The notes under the pieces: model-generated
The model's database searches: none
What the model was told of the DNA's origin: nothing
Seen by the model: only the letters and a program-made list of their open reading frames with translations
Assembly: GCA_910577685.1 (NCBI GenBank)
Contig: CAJTOH010000048.1
Span: forward strand, 1 to 27,112
Origin: an uncultured Dorea sp.
GTDB lineage: Bacteria; Bacillota; Clostridia; Lachnospirales; Lachnospiraceae
Length of the DNA: 27,112 bases
Direction: 5' to 3'
Made by a program: the position numbers and the translations under genes
Shown: positions 14,573 through 22,405 of the stretch, one piece after another
How the letters are laid out: the number at the start of each line of letters is the position of its first letter
Numbering within the stretch: position 1 is the first letter of the stretch

Positions 14573-16318
14573 TTATCCTAACTTAGGCTCGTCGGTCAGG
14601 CAGATTGTATCCGCCGCCTTTCCGTCTGTCTCAAACAGAACGATCTCGTTCGTCCCTTCCTTTAACATCGGCCCCGGAATATAAAGCCTTTTCTGCGGTC
14701 CTTCCTCCCAGAACCGTCCGATATTCCTTCCGTTTACATACGCGCATCCCTTTCCGAATCCCTCCGTATCCAAAAATGTATCTCCCGCTTCGTCCACTTG
14801 GAATATGAATTTATAAAACGCAGGCATCCCTTCCCGGTATCCCCTTGAGTAATCAACCCTTTCGATATGGTCTAAAGGCAGCGGATACATATCCCATCCC
14901 ATGTGGAACACTCCGTTAATCTGCACGCCGTGGGTAATCCCTTTTTTCTGCAGTTCAATTTCCGGCCCGTAGTTTACTCTTCCCATATTCTCCATAAGTA
15001 TATCCAAAGAACCGCTGTCATTTTTTAAAGTAAATCCCGTCGTCCTGTCCATCTCGCAGTCATTGCGGATCTCAACCTGTTCTCCGTCCGCAAAAATAAT
15101 CGCACGGTCCATGCCGCCGCGGATTTTGCAGGACCGGATTTCTTTTCCCCTTGTGATTGTACTTCTGTAAAGGACGTAACCATAATTCTGCCCCAGTTCT
15201 TCCATAGACAAAGGCATCGCCTCCCGTACCGGCGCGGACAAAGTATCCAACGTATCGAACAGACCCGCTTTTTCCCGAAGCCTTAACGTTCCATACGCCT
15301 TTCTTTGGATCTTTGTCGTGAACTCTACTTTCGGAATCTCTCTAAATTGCGCGATCACCTTCCGGAACTCCAGATATTTTTCCGTAATCTGCCCGTCTTC
15401 CGTCAGCGGCGCGTCATAGTCATAGGACGTAACGTCGGCCCCCACTTTATCGTCATAGTTGGAACCATTCATAAATCCGAAGTTCGTTCCGCCATGGAAC
15501 ATATAGAAGTTGACATGCCCTCTTTCCAACATCTCTTCCAATGATTTCTTATGTACCGAATAATCTACCACGTTATGCTCTTTCATTTTCCAGTGGTCAA
15601 ACCAGCCGACCCAGAATTCCATGCACATCAAAGGCTGGTCTCCGACTATCTTTTTCACCGTATCAAACCGTTCCCCGCCGTTCGACCCAAAATTCGCCGT
15701 TCTCCATGCGCCCTCAACACAGCCGTCGTCCATGTACTGCTTTTCCGCCCCGTCAGATGTTGCAAACGGAACCGTGATTCCTCTTTCCTCCATCATCTTT
15801 TTCAAGGCGTTCAGATAATCTTTGTCATTCCCATAAGAACCGTATTCATTCTCTATCTGCATCATCAGGATTGGCCCGCCGTTCGTAATCTGGTACGGAG
15901 TCAGCATTGGAATCAGTTTGTCGTAATAGCGCGCCACACAGTCCAGATACACTTTATTATAGCAGCGCAGACGGATACCCTGTTTTGTCAGCAGCCACGC
16001 CGGGAATCCTCCGAACTCCCACTCCGCGCAAATGTACGGGGACGGCCTTAAGATAACGTACAGTCCAAGTTCCTGCGCAATGTCTATAAACCTGCATAGA
16101 TCCGCTCCATCCTCGAAACAGAACTCCCCTTCTCTTGGTTCATGGACGTTCCATGCCACATAAGTTTCTACCGTATTGCACCCCATTGCCTTCAACTTTT
16201 CCAGACGGTCTCTCCAATATTCCGGGACTACCCGGAAGTAATGGATACTTCCGGAAATAATCCGGAACCTTTCGCCGTTCATGTAAATATCATCCTTAAT
16301 TTCAAAAATATTCTGCAT
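14573..16318 (-). CDS. Glycoside hydrolase family 35 beta-galactosidase
   Basis: A 581-residue GH35 enzyme hydrolysing terminal beta-D-galactosides. The TIM barrel starts with SGSIHYFRVVPEYWRDRL; the acid/base is E158 in QIENEYGSYG and the nucleophile E234 in MCMEFWVGWFDHW; FHGGTNFGFMNG is a further GH35 signature. C-terminal beta domains (about 360-581) include a jelly-roll with VNGRNIGRFWEEGPQ. No signal peptide, so intracellular: it probably acts on imported oligosaccharides. The ATG at 16318 was chosen because GGAGG lies six bases upstream; the ATG at 16324 is too close. It follows the ClC gene by 51 bases, part of which is a duplicated copy of the ClC 3' end. No sugar transporter or regulator is adjacent. 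Confidence 0.95.
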   Translation of the reverse strand: MQNIFEIKDDIYMNGERFRIISGSIHYFRVVPEYWRDRLEKLKAMGCNTVETYVAWNVHEPREGEFCFEDGADLCRFIDIAQELGLYVILRPSPYICAEWEFGGFPAWLLTKQGIRLRCYNKVYLDCVARYYDKLIPMLTPYQITNGGPILMMQIENEYGSYGNDKDYLNALKKMMEERGITVPFATSDGAEKQYMDDGCVEGAWRTANFGSNGGERFDTVKKIVGDQPLMCMEFWVGWFDHWKMKEHNVVDYSVHKKSLEEMLERGHVNFYMFHGGTNFGFMNGSNYDDKVGADVTSYDYDAPLTEDGQITEKYLEFRKVIAQFREIPKVEFTTKIQRKAYGTLRLREKAGLFDTLDTLSAPVREAMPLSMEELGQNYGYVLYRSTITRGKEIRSCKIRGGMDRAIIFADGEQVEIRNDCEMDRTTGFTLKNDSGSLDILMENMGRVNYGPEIELQKKGITHGVQINGVFHMGWDMYPLPLDHIERVDYSRGYREGMPAFYKFIFQVDEAGDTFLDTEGFGKGCAYVNGRNIGRFWEEGPQKRLYIPGPMLKEGTNEIVLFETDGKAADTICLTDEPKLG

Positions 16319-16331
16319 CTTCATCCTCCAT

Positions 16332-16400
16332 AATTCTAAAAATCTCCCTGCACAGCCTCTCCGTCAATTCTAAAAAACTTCCCTGCACAGCCTCTCCATC
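16332..16400. repeat. Tandem duplication of the ClC gene 3' end
   Basis: Two adjacent copies of about 34 bases (16332-16365 and 16366-16400) both read AATTCTAAAAA, a few variable bases, then CCCTGCACAGCCTCTCC. They differ at about three positions and one indel. The right copy encodes the last residues of the ClC protein (MERLCREVF and stop); the left copy encodes the same peptide except I for V, past the stop, and lies directly upstream of the beta-galactosidase ribosome binding site. Confidence 0.9.
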
Positions 16401-17932
16401 TCGTCATGCACAGCCGACACTTCCCTCTCGTTCGTCATCGCCACAATGACATCCCCTGTCTGCAGCTTCGTGCTCCCCCTTGGAATAATCTCGTCAGATC
16501 CCCTCTGTATTGCCACGATCAGGCACTTCTCAGGCCATTCAATCTCCTTGATCAGCGCCTCCTCTATCCTTGAGCCTTGAAGAACCACAAAATTCTGCAG
16601 TACCTTCTCACCGTGATCCGCCGCATTTTCAGCGCCCCTCTGTTCCAATATCCTTTCCAGAAGACTCTCATAGATCGGCTTCGACCGAAGCAGCGTAGCT
16701 ACCATATACGCAACCACCGACACGATCGACAGCGTCATCATCTGGCTAAACGATCCGGTCATCTCGAAGATAAGGATGATACCCGTCAAAGGCGCGCGCA
16801 CGATCGCGGCAAAATATCCGGCCATGGCAAGCACTACGAAATTATTGATATACATCATATCCAGCCCCATATAATGTACGCCCACCGTCGCAAATGCGCC
16901 TCCTATAAATCCTCCCAGCACCAGCAGCGGGAAAAATATGCCGCCCGGAGCGCCCGAACCAAAACAAACCGCAGAGAAGATAAATCTCCCCGCCAGAATA
17001 AACAATATGGTTCCAAGCATGACATCCTCCGTCGTCAGATAGTCAAGCAAAGCATGCCCGCTCCCCAGAAATTCCGGCATGGTAAATCCCAGCACGCCTG
17101 CGCACAGAAAGGGAATCATGAGTTTCTGCGTCACACTCAGCCGCTTCGCACTGCGGTACACCGACTGCACCTTCAGCGTAAACCAGTTATAGAACGCCCC
17201 CATTACTCCCAACACAATGCCTAACAGAAGTATCATCCCGTAACGTTCCGGCGGAAGGGATCTGACAATGTGGAACTGAAATACCGAGTCCATCCCCATA
17301 ACCGTAGACGCCATGAAATCGGCGGACAAAGAAGCCGTCATAACCGACACCAAGACGGAAACGGAGAAATTCTTATGCACTTCCTCCAATGAGAACATCA
17401 CTCCCGCCAAGGGCGCGTGGAACGCCGCCGCCAGTCCGGCGCTGGCTCCGCAGGTAATGAGGTATTTTTCTTCCGTCATTCCCCGTTCCATTCCTTTCGA
17501 AACACCTTTTCCCACCATCGCGCCGAGCTGGATAGAAGGGCCTTCCCTTCCCAACGCCAAACCGCCCAAAAGGCATAGAAACCCCCCAAGGAATTTAGCC
17601 GGAAGGACCCGCCACCATCTCTGGTCAAGTTTTCCCGTCATCTCCCCCTCAAGCTGGGGAATCCCGCTTCCTGATATCATCGGTTCATACTTTAAAAGCC
17701 TCCCCACCAGCCACGCCAGAACCAGAAGCGCCAGAAACCATCCTGCAATCCGAACCGGGTTCCCCCTGCAGAACGCAAGGATCATATTCATCCATTGCCC
17801 CGCATACTCCAAAAACATCCTATACAGGACGATAACCAGCCCTGCAATGCCTCCGACAATGAGCCCCTCTCCGATCAATATCATTTGAAAATGTTCGGCA
17901 CGCCTGATCGTACTGGATGTGTCTTTCTTCAT
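16370..17932 (-). CDS. ClC-family H+/Cl- antiporter with C-terminal TrkA-C domain
   Basis: About 520 residues. ClC selectivity motifs are visible: GSGIPQLEGEM, GREGPSIQLGAM with the external gating glutamate, and APLAGVMFSLEEVHKNF with the internal proton glutamate. Both glutamates point to coupled H+/Cl- exchange rather than a channel. About ten or more hydrophobic segments cover residues 20-410. The C-terminal 80 residues form an RCK/TrkA-C-like domain (IEWPEKCLIVAIQRGSDEII, LQTGDVIVAMTNERE) that may bind a regulator. ATG at 17932 (GGGAGG seven bases upstream) or 17935. A TATAAT at 17970-17965 is a likely -10. Role in acid or osmotic stress is inferred. Confidence 0.93.
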   Translation of the reverse strand: MKKDTSSTIRRAEHFQMILIGEGLIVGGIAGLVIVLYRMFLEYAGQWMNMILAFCRGNPVRIAGWFLALLVLAWLVGRLLKYEPMISGSGIPQLEGEMTGKLDQRWWRVLPAKFLGGFLCLLGGLALGREGPSIQLGAMVGKGVSKGMERGMTEEKYLITCGASAGLAAAFHAPLAGVMFSLEEVHKNFSVSVLVSVMTASLSADFMASTVMGMDSVFQFHIVRSLPPERYGMILLLGIVLGVMGAFYNWFTLKVQSVYRSAKRLSVTQKLMIPFLCAGVLGFTMPEFLGSGHALLDYLTTEDVMLGTILFILAGRFIFSAVCFGSGAPGGIFFPLLVLGGFIGGAFATVGVHYMGLDMMYINNFVVLAMAGYFAAIVRAPLTGIILIFEMTGSFSQMMTLSIVSVVAYMVATLLRSKPIYESLLERILEQRGAENAADHGEKVLQNFVVLQGSRIEEALIKEIEWPEKCLIVAIQRGSDEIIPRGSTKLQTGDVIVAMTNEREVSAVHDEMERLCREVF

Positions 17933-18019
17933 CATTCTCCCTCCCGTATACATTTCTTACTTCTATTATACAAAAAAGGAGGTATTTATCCAGAGTTTTT
18001 TCAGACGCCGAACTTTTTC

Positions 18020-18048
18020 TTGAATCCCGCGCGTATACGGGCTATACT
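18020..18048 (+). promoter_or_regulatory. Promoter of yfcE-azlCD
   Basis: Plus strand: -35 TTGAAT, 17-base spacer, -10 TATACT, about 45 bases before the yfcE start. The spacer contains a CCCG/CGGG palindrome (CCCGCGCGTATACGGG) that could bind a regulator. Confidence 0.65.
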
Positions 18049-18092
18049 ATGTGATGAGAATGTATCGACAAATTTTGAAAGGACAATGTACT

Positions 18093-18656
18093 ATGAAGAT
18101 AATGATCGCATCTGACATTCACGGAAGCGCTTACTATTTGAAACAATTACTGGAACGCTTCCATACGGAGCGGCCGGACAAGCTGCTTCTCCTCGGGGAT
18201 ATCCTCTATCACGGCCCGCGCAACGATCTGCCGGAAGGTTACGCCCCAAAAGAAGCCATAGATCTTCTCAACGGCATGAAAGAGGATATCCTCTGCGTCC
18301 GGGGGAACTGCGACACGGACGTAGACCAGATGGTGCTGGAATTCCCAATCCTCGCCGACTACTGTATTCTATACGAACAAGGGCATATGATTTTCGCAAC
18401 CCATGGACATATCCACAACACCTCCGCCCCTCCCATGCTGAAGGCAGGCGATATTCTGCTCCACGGCCATACCCATGTCCCTGCATCGGAAGAATTCGGC
18501 GGCAGATATTACCTGAACCCCGGTTCCGTTGCCATTCCCAAGGGCGGAAGCGAGCACGGCTATATGATGCTGGAGGACGGCGTATTTATATGGAAGAATC
18601 TAAACGGAAAGGCCTACAGGCGTTTTGACCTGCAATCCGGGACTTGCAATGTCTGA
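18093..18656 (+). CDS. yfcE: YfcE-family metallophosphoesterase
   Basis: A 187-residue calcineurin-like phosphodiesterase. Metal-binding motifs in order: SDIHG (7-11), LLGDILYHG, VRGNCD, FATHGH and LHGHTHVP. YfcE/MJ0936-type enzymes hydrolyse phosphodiesters in vitro; the natural substrate is unsettled. Start at the ATG at 18093, nine bases after GAAAGGA; an upstream in-frame ATG lacks a site. The end overlaps azlC by eight bases, so the three genes are probably one mRNA, although no functional link between a phosphodiesterase and amino-acid export is apparent. Confidence 0.9.
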   Translation: MKIMIASDIHGSAYYLKQLLERFHTERPDKLLLLGDILYHGPRNDLPEGYAPKEAIDLLNGMKEDILCVRGNCDTDVDQMVLEFPILADYCILYEQGHMIFATHGHIHNTSAPPMLKAGDILLHGHTHVPASEEFGGRYYLNPGSVAIPKGGSEHGYMMLEDGVFIWKNLNGKAYRRFDLQSGTCNV

Positions 18657-19401
18657 GAATATGAACAGGAATAAAAATGCATTTGCCAACGGAGTACGGG
18701 ACGGGATACCTATTGCCCTTGGCTACTTTGCAGTGGCATTTTCATTGGGAATCGTGGCAAAAAAAGCCGGCCTGAATCCCTTTCAAGGATTCCTGTCCAG
18801 CATGCTGAACCATGCTTCCGCGGGGGAGTACGCCGAATTCACAGTAATTCTTGCCGACGCGCCTTATATGGAGATGGCCTTCGTCATTCTGGTAACGAAT
18901 ATAAGGTATCTGCTGATGAGCTGTGCGTTAAGCCAGAAATTTGATCCGTCAACCTCCTTTCCGCACAGACTTCTGGTCGGATTCGGAATTACGGACGAGA
19001 TCTTCGGCATCAGCATCGGCAGGGTCGGAAAGCTTAATCCTTATTATAACTACGGTGCAATGGCGATCGCGCTTCCCAGCTGGGCCTTTGGCACCGCTAT
19101 GGGGATCGTTGCAGGAAATGTTCTTCCGGCGTCTGTCGTCAGCGCCTTAAGCGTGGCATTATACGGCATGTTTGTGGCTATTATTATTCCGGCGTCTAAG
19201 AAAGACCGAATTGTGGGCGGCGTTGTTATCGTAAGTTTTCTGGCAAGTTTCGCCGTATCCCGAATCCCTCTGTTTGACCGGATGTCCGACAGCATGAAGA
19301 TCAGCCTGTTGACCGTGGTTATTGCCGGGATCGCGGCCATATTATTTCCTGTAAAGGAAGAGGAGAAAGGCAGTAAGGAGGCGGCGGGATATGACGCATA
19401 A
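18649..19401 (+). CDS. azlC: AzlC-family branched-chain amino acid exporter subunit
   Basis: About 250 residues and several TMs. FANGVRDGIPIALGYFAVAF is the family N-terminal signature and NIRYLLMSCALSQK the conserved segment after TM3. AzlC pairs with AzlD as an efflux system for branched-chain or related amino acids. The ATG at 18649 overlaps the yfcE stop by eight bases; an ATG at 18661 is possible. It overlaps azlD by 11 bases. Confidence 0.9.
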   Translation: MSENMNRNKNAFANGVRDGIPIALGYFAVAFSLGIVAKKAGLNPFQGFLSSMLNHASAGEYAEFTVILADAPYMEMAFVILVTNIRYLLMSCALSQKFDPSTSFPHRLLVGFGITDEIFGISIGRVGKLNPYYNYGAMAIALPSWAFGTAMGIVAGNVLPASVVSALSVALYGMFVAIIIPASKKDRIVGGVVIVSFLASFAVSRIPLFDRMSDSMKISLLTVVIAGIAAILFPVKEEEKGSKEAAGYDA

Positions 19402-19708
19402 TATCTATGTCTACATACTTGTGGCTGCGGCGGTTTCATGCCTGATACGGGTGCTTCCGCTGACGCTGATACGCGGAAGGATTAAAAATCCTCTGATACG
19501 GTCGTTTCTCTATTACGTGCCTTATGTAACGCTCGCAGTAATGACATTCCCTGCGATCATCACGGCTCCGCAGATTCCCCTTGCCGGTATTCTGGCATTA
19601 ATAGCCGGTATCTTCGCCGCATGGCGGGGACTTAACATGATGGGAATTGCCGCATTATGTTGCGCCGTCGTGTTCGTTTGCGAAGCTGCCGCCGCATATC
19701 TTATGTAA
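19391..19708 (+). CDS. azlD: AzlD-family branched-chain amino acid exporter subunit
   Basis: A 105-residue protein with four hydrophobic segments; SCLIRVLPLTLIRGRIKNPL after TM1 and YYVPYVTLAVMTFP are AzlD features. Small partner of AzlC. ATG at 19391 has AAGGAGG nine bases upstream, inside azlC. Last gene before a terminator. Confidence 0.9.
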   Translation: MTHNIYVYILVAAAVSCLIRVLPLTLIRGRIKNPLIRSFLYYVPYVTLAVMTFPAIITAPQIPLAGILALIAGIFAAWRGLNMMGIAALCCAVVFVCEAAAAYLM

Positions 19709-19743
19709 ATGGCAGCCCCTTGTAAATCGTACCATAATTTAAC

Positions 19744-19779
19744 AGGGCGGCTTCACCCTTGCTGGTTGAATACCGCCCT
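19744..19779. terminator. Bidirectional terminator between azlD and the hemerythrin gene
   Basis: AGGGCGG/CCGCCCT hairpin with an inner TTCA/TGAA pairing, followed on the plus strand by TTACGTTCTTT and on the minus strand by GTTAAATT. It lies between two convergent genes. Confidence 0.7.
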
Positions 19780-19788
19780 TTACGTTCT

Positions 19789-21141
19789 TTATTCCTTATT
19801 CTTTTTCTTTTCAAAATAAGCGTCAATCTTCTGCTTAATCTCATCCGGCTTCAGATATTTCGCAAGATATCCGTCCGGTTTCAAGGATATCAGTTTCTTT
19901 ACAGTCCCCGGATCGGTCCTGCCTGTCAAGAATATAACCGGTATATCAGCGAAGTCCTCTTCCGAACGAATCATCTCTAATACTTGCTTCCCGTCGCAGA
20001 CCGGCATCTCATAATCCAACAGTACCAAATCCGGCCGGTCCATCGCGATGGAACGGATCGCCGACATTCCGGAGGACGCCATCGCAATCTCATAATCCTC
20101 GCACAATAACTGCTTCATCGCCTGCCGGATCGTCATAGAATCATCCACCACCAGTATCTTCTGCCGCTGCGGTATATCCCTCTTCTTAAGATATTTCTCG
20201 ACTTCCGCCATGGCGTTCTCGACGCCGATAGGAGTCGCCTTACCCTTTTCCATCATATGAGGCGCAATAACACAGTAGGCAAAGTATCCCGCCCCCGTAT
20301 CAAACAACAGGCTGACCTGCATCTTTTCCTTCTCGAATACATCCTGAAATTGTTCGTATGTAAGAAGATTCTCTTCCTTGATCTCGCACCCTTCCGCGTC
20401 CGGCAGATGTTCCATTACGCACTTTACAAACTGATGAGCCGTAAATCTGGTTGCATTGACCAGCATGGTATCCAGCTTGTTCGTCTCGATTCCCATGGCT
20501 TTTCCTACGGTATTAATCAGCAGCTTTTCTTCAAACGCCAGAAAAATCTCTCTATTCTCTTCCTCCTGCTCCATTCCGTAGACCAGACGGCAATATAATC
20601 CTCTCCCGAACTTTTCCCCGCTGTAACCGTCGCTGAGAACATGGGACTCCAGCCGGAACATATCATATACAAGCTGGACGATAACCTTCTTCATAGCCTC
20701 CAACTCTTCTTCCGGCAGAAGGTCTATCCACTTACTCACCCCTTCTCCCGTAATTGCGCGGTCCTCGGTCAAAGTGTGTCCAATCAGCCATCCGGCGCAG
20801 ACGCCTAAGAAATGGTCAACCGCGTTTTCGGAATAATTCGTCTGCTCAAGCTCCGTCTCAAGCGCAGGAAGCATCTTCTTGCTGAAGCCTTCATGGAGAT
20901 GCCTGTGCGCATCATATCCTTCGTATCCAATTGACTTCATGTATTTCTCTTCTTCTGCGAAATGTTTCATCGCATGATCCTTGAAATACTTAATCCCTTC
21001 CTGACACGCCCACTGTCTCTTCTTTTCCTCTTTCCCGAATGCTAACAACTTATTGATGATTTTAAACAGCCTCTGATGCTCCTTATCAATAACGTCTACT
21101 CCGATATTGTACTCTTCCTTCCATTCTAATTGGTTCTCCAT
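19789..21141 (-). CDS. Bacteriohemerythrin fused to a response-regulator receiver domain
   Basis: A 450-residue cytosolic protein. Residues 1-135 are a bacteriohemerythrin with all seven di-iron ligands: H22, H60, E64, H79, H83, H122, D127. Residues about 150-320 are a middle region I cannot assign. Residues 327-447 are a receiver domain with acidic pair D333/D334, phosphoacceptor D376 (in LLDYEMPVCDG), T406 and K428. Hemerythrins bind O2 and sense oxygen or NO; the receiver could report phosphorylation to or from a kinase not in this window. No DNA-binding output domain is present. ATG at 21141 has GAGGTGG at seven bases. The transcript has a long structured leader of about 155 bases. Confidence 0.9.
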   Translation of the reverse strand: MENQLEWKEEYNIGVDVIDKEHQRLFKIINKLLAFGKEEKKRQWACQEGIKYFKDHAMKHFAEEEKYMKSIGYEGYDAHRHLHEGFSKKMLPALETELEQTNYSENAVDHFLGVCAGWLIGHTLTEDRAITGEGVSKWIDLLPEEELEAMKKVIVQLVYDMFRLESHVLSDGYSGEKFGRGLYCRLVYGMEQEEENREIFLAFEEKLLINTVGKAMGIETNKLDTMLVNATRFTAHQFVKCVMEHLPDAEGCEIKEENLLTYEQFQDVFEKEKMQVSLLFDTGAGYFAYCVIAPHMMEKGKATPIGVENAMAEVEKYLKKRDIPQRQKILVVDDSMTIRQAMKQLLCEDYEIAMASSGMSAIRSIAMDRPDLVLLDYEMPVCDGKQVLEMIRSEEDFADIPVIFLTGRTDPGTVKKLISLKPDGYLAKYLKPDEIKQKIDAYFEKKKNKE

Positions 21142-21157
21142 ATGAAACCCACCTCTT

Positions 21158-21293
21158 CCACAAAGTTTCTTAATACTTTCCGTGGAATTTTACTCCTTTC
21201 CTGAATTTGCAGAAATCTCTGCTAAGTATTACTGTTCATATAAAGCAGTAAATCTTGAAAAATACTATCTTCGCAGACAGCCTTTCCTGTCTG
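21158..21293 (-). promoter_or_regulatory. Structured 5' leader of the hemerythrin gene
   Basis: From a predicted start near 21296 the RNA contains three hairpins: CAGACAG/CTGTCTG with a six-base loop at its extreme 5' end (21293-21274), GCAGA/TCTGC (21222-21209), and CCAC...GTGG with inner AAAGT/ACTTT (21185-21158) just before the GAGGTGG ribosome binding site. It does not match a riboswitch I know, including the c-di-GMP-I type. Confidence 0.45.
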
Positions 21294-21302
21294 TTACTAT
21301 TA

Positions 21303-21331
21303 ACTATACTACGTATAGAAAAAAATAGCAA
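21303..21331 (-). promoter_or_regulatory. Promoter of the hemerythrin/receiver gene
   Basis: Minus strand: -35 TTGCTA (21331-21326), 17-base spacer, -10 TATAGT (21308-21303). The -10 sits in a CTATAC-GTA-GTATAG palindrome that could be an operator. The DUF1801 gene ends 54 bases upstream of the -35. Confidence 0.55.
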
Positions 21332-21384
21332 TCTGTAATTTTGCCGCAATAAATGTAATTAATTCCGGCCGCCCCATTACAATG

Positions 21385-21789
21385 TCAGCTATTCTCCTGC
21401 TCACACCATTTTGCAATCTCCCCGATTAATTCGAGGGGAATAGGTTTATCATACGGAAACTGTATTGCCCCTTTGCTCGTTTTATATTCCTTAAGCCTTT
21501 CCGCAAAAACTTCTATTGCTTCCGGCCCGGGATACAGGCCTATATGCTTCTTGAACGCGGCAAATTGTATCAGATTATGGTTCTTCCAATAAGTCGGCAT
21601 ACTCCACGATATCTTCTCCGTTGTATCCGGTATCGCAGATTTGACCGCTTCATTGACCTGCCGCAGATAGGGCTGCACCTCCTCTGACTTTTGTTCTATA
21701 TATTCTTCGATTGTTTTCGGGGCTTCACCGCAGTAATGGTCTTGATTTGTGTTCTTAAATGTACGGCCGCATTTCGGACACTTCCACAT
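21385..21789 (-). CDS. DUF1801 (YdhG-like) protein with N-terminal zinc ribbon
   Basis: A 134-residue protein. Residues 1-22 form a zinc-ribbon (CPKC and HYC motifs, MWKCPKCGRTFKNTN); residues 25-130 match DUF1801 (ISWSMPTYWKNHNLIQFAAF, then HIGLYPGP and the GAIQFPYDKPIP end). Family members are frataxin-like in fold and have been called iron chaperones; function here is unproven. ATG at 21789 has GGAGGTG eight bases upstream, overlapping the last codons of the broken crcB gene, so they were probably one operon. Confidence 0.85.
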   Translation of the reverse strand: MWKCPKCGRTFKNTNQDHYCGEAPKTIEEYIEQKSEEVQPYLRQVNEAVKSAIPDTTEKISWSMPTYWKNHNLIQFAAFKKHIGLYPGPEAIEVFAERLKEYKTSKGAIQFPYDKPIPLELIGEIAKWCEQENS

Positions 21790-21795
21790 ATTTGT

Positions 21796-22126
21796 TCACC
21801 TCCCTCCAGCTTTAAAAATCACCTGTCCTGCAAACACGGACAATACTCCGAGCGACACGCTCAGCACGGTATAAAGGACCGCCAGATGCATTTTCCCCGC
21901 TTTCATCAAATCCGCCGTCTCCAATGCAAAGGAGGAAAACGTGGTAAAGCCTCCGCAGATTCCAACCTTTAGAAATAATATGAATCTGGGATTCATAAGA
22001 TTCGATTTTACGGCAAATACGGCGGTAATTCCTATTATAAAAGAACCCGCTATGTTTATCATTAGTGTTTACCGCCCCTATGAATCCGCCGGCGCCGACA
22101 ACGATACAATCAATCATGACAGACAT
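21796..22126 (-). pseudogene. crcB: crcB fluoride channel gene, broken by internal deletion and frameshift
   Basis: Two pieces of CrcB in different frames. From 22126 the frame begins MSVMIDCIVVGAGGFIGAV, the family N-terminus, then leaves homology. A frame offset by one base then reads TLMINIAGSFIIG and continues to the normal C-terminus (CGGFTTFSSFALE, the conserved pore segment). The stretch that should lie between (family motif GGxxGAxxRY, conserved Arg-Tyr and the end of TM1 region, about 20 residues) is missing. With both the loss and the shift, a working channel seems unlikely. A promoter (TTGCAA-N17-TATAAT) and ribosome binding site are intact, so decay looks recent. A sequencing error could explain the shift but not the missing segment. 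Confidence 0.8.
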
Positions 22127-22151
22127 CCTTTTCTTAATCTATGATATGTCA

Positions 22152-22180
22152 ATTATACTTGTTTTCGGTTTCCTTTGCAA
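22152..22180 (-). promoter_or_regulatory. Promoter of the crcB remnant and DUF1801 gene
   Basis: Minus strand: -35 TTGCAA (22180-22175), 17-base spacer, perfect -10 TATAAT (22157-22152). The leader before the ATG is only about 20-25 bases, so there is no room for a fluoride riboswitch. Confidence 0.55.
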
Positions 22181-22191
22181 CGTCTGCCTTC

Positions 22192-22245
22192 TACTTTACA
22201 TTCGGATGTACCGATTCCTTTTACTTTACATTCGGACGTACCGAT
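22192..22245. repeat. Two 24-base direct repeats with 30-base period
   Basis: TACTTTACATTCGGATGTACC followed by GAT at 22192-22215 recurs at 22222-22245 with one change (GATG to GACG). Each copy can fold as CGG-ATGTA-CCG. In the plus frame ending at 22347 they encode YFTFGCTDSF / YFTFGRTDGL, followed by a coding-like stretch (GYGGYYQERFAYASGSYLFD) to a TAA-like stop near 22347. No start or ribosome binding site is visible, so this could be a remnant of a repeat protein or just non-coding DNA. Confidence 0.7.
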
Positions 22246-22405
22246 GGATTAACAGGCTACGGCGGATACTATCAGGAGAGATTCGCGTACGCTTCCGGGT
22301 CTTACCTTTTTGACGTTCAGGTTCAGGCTCTAGAAAAGAATAAGTAGTCGACATTTCGCAGACGGATATTCATAATGAATATAAAAAAATAAGGAGTATC
22401 CATTT

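Noticed and set aside
16577..17224. 215-codon open frame on the plus strand
   Set aside because: Antisense to the ClC gene; composition rich in His, Arg and Gln typical of a shadow frame, and no start signals.
21142..21300. c-di-GMP riboswitch in the hemerythrin leader
   Set aside because: Hairpins are present but the conserved core and tetraloop-receptor sequences I know are not.
22127..22175. Fluoride riboswitch upstream of crcB
   Set aside because: The predicted leader is only about 20-25 bases, and no crcB-motif core is visible.
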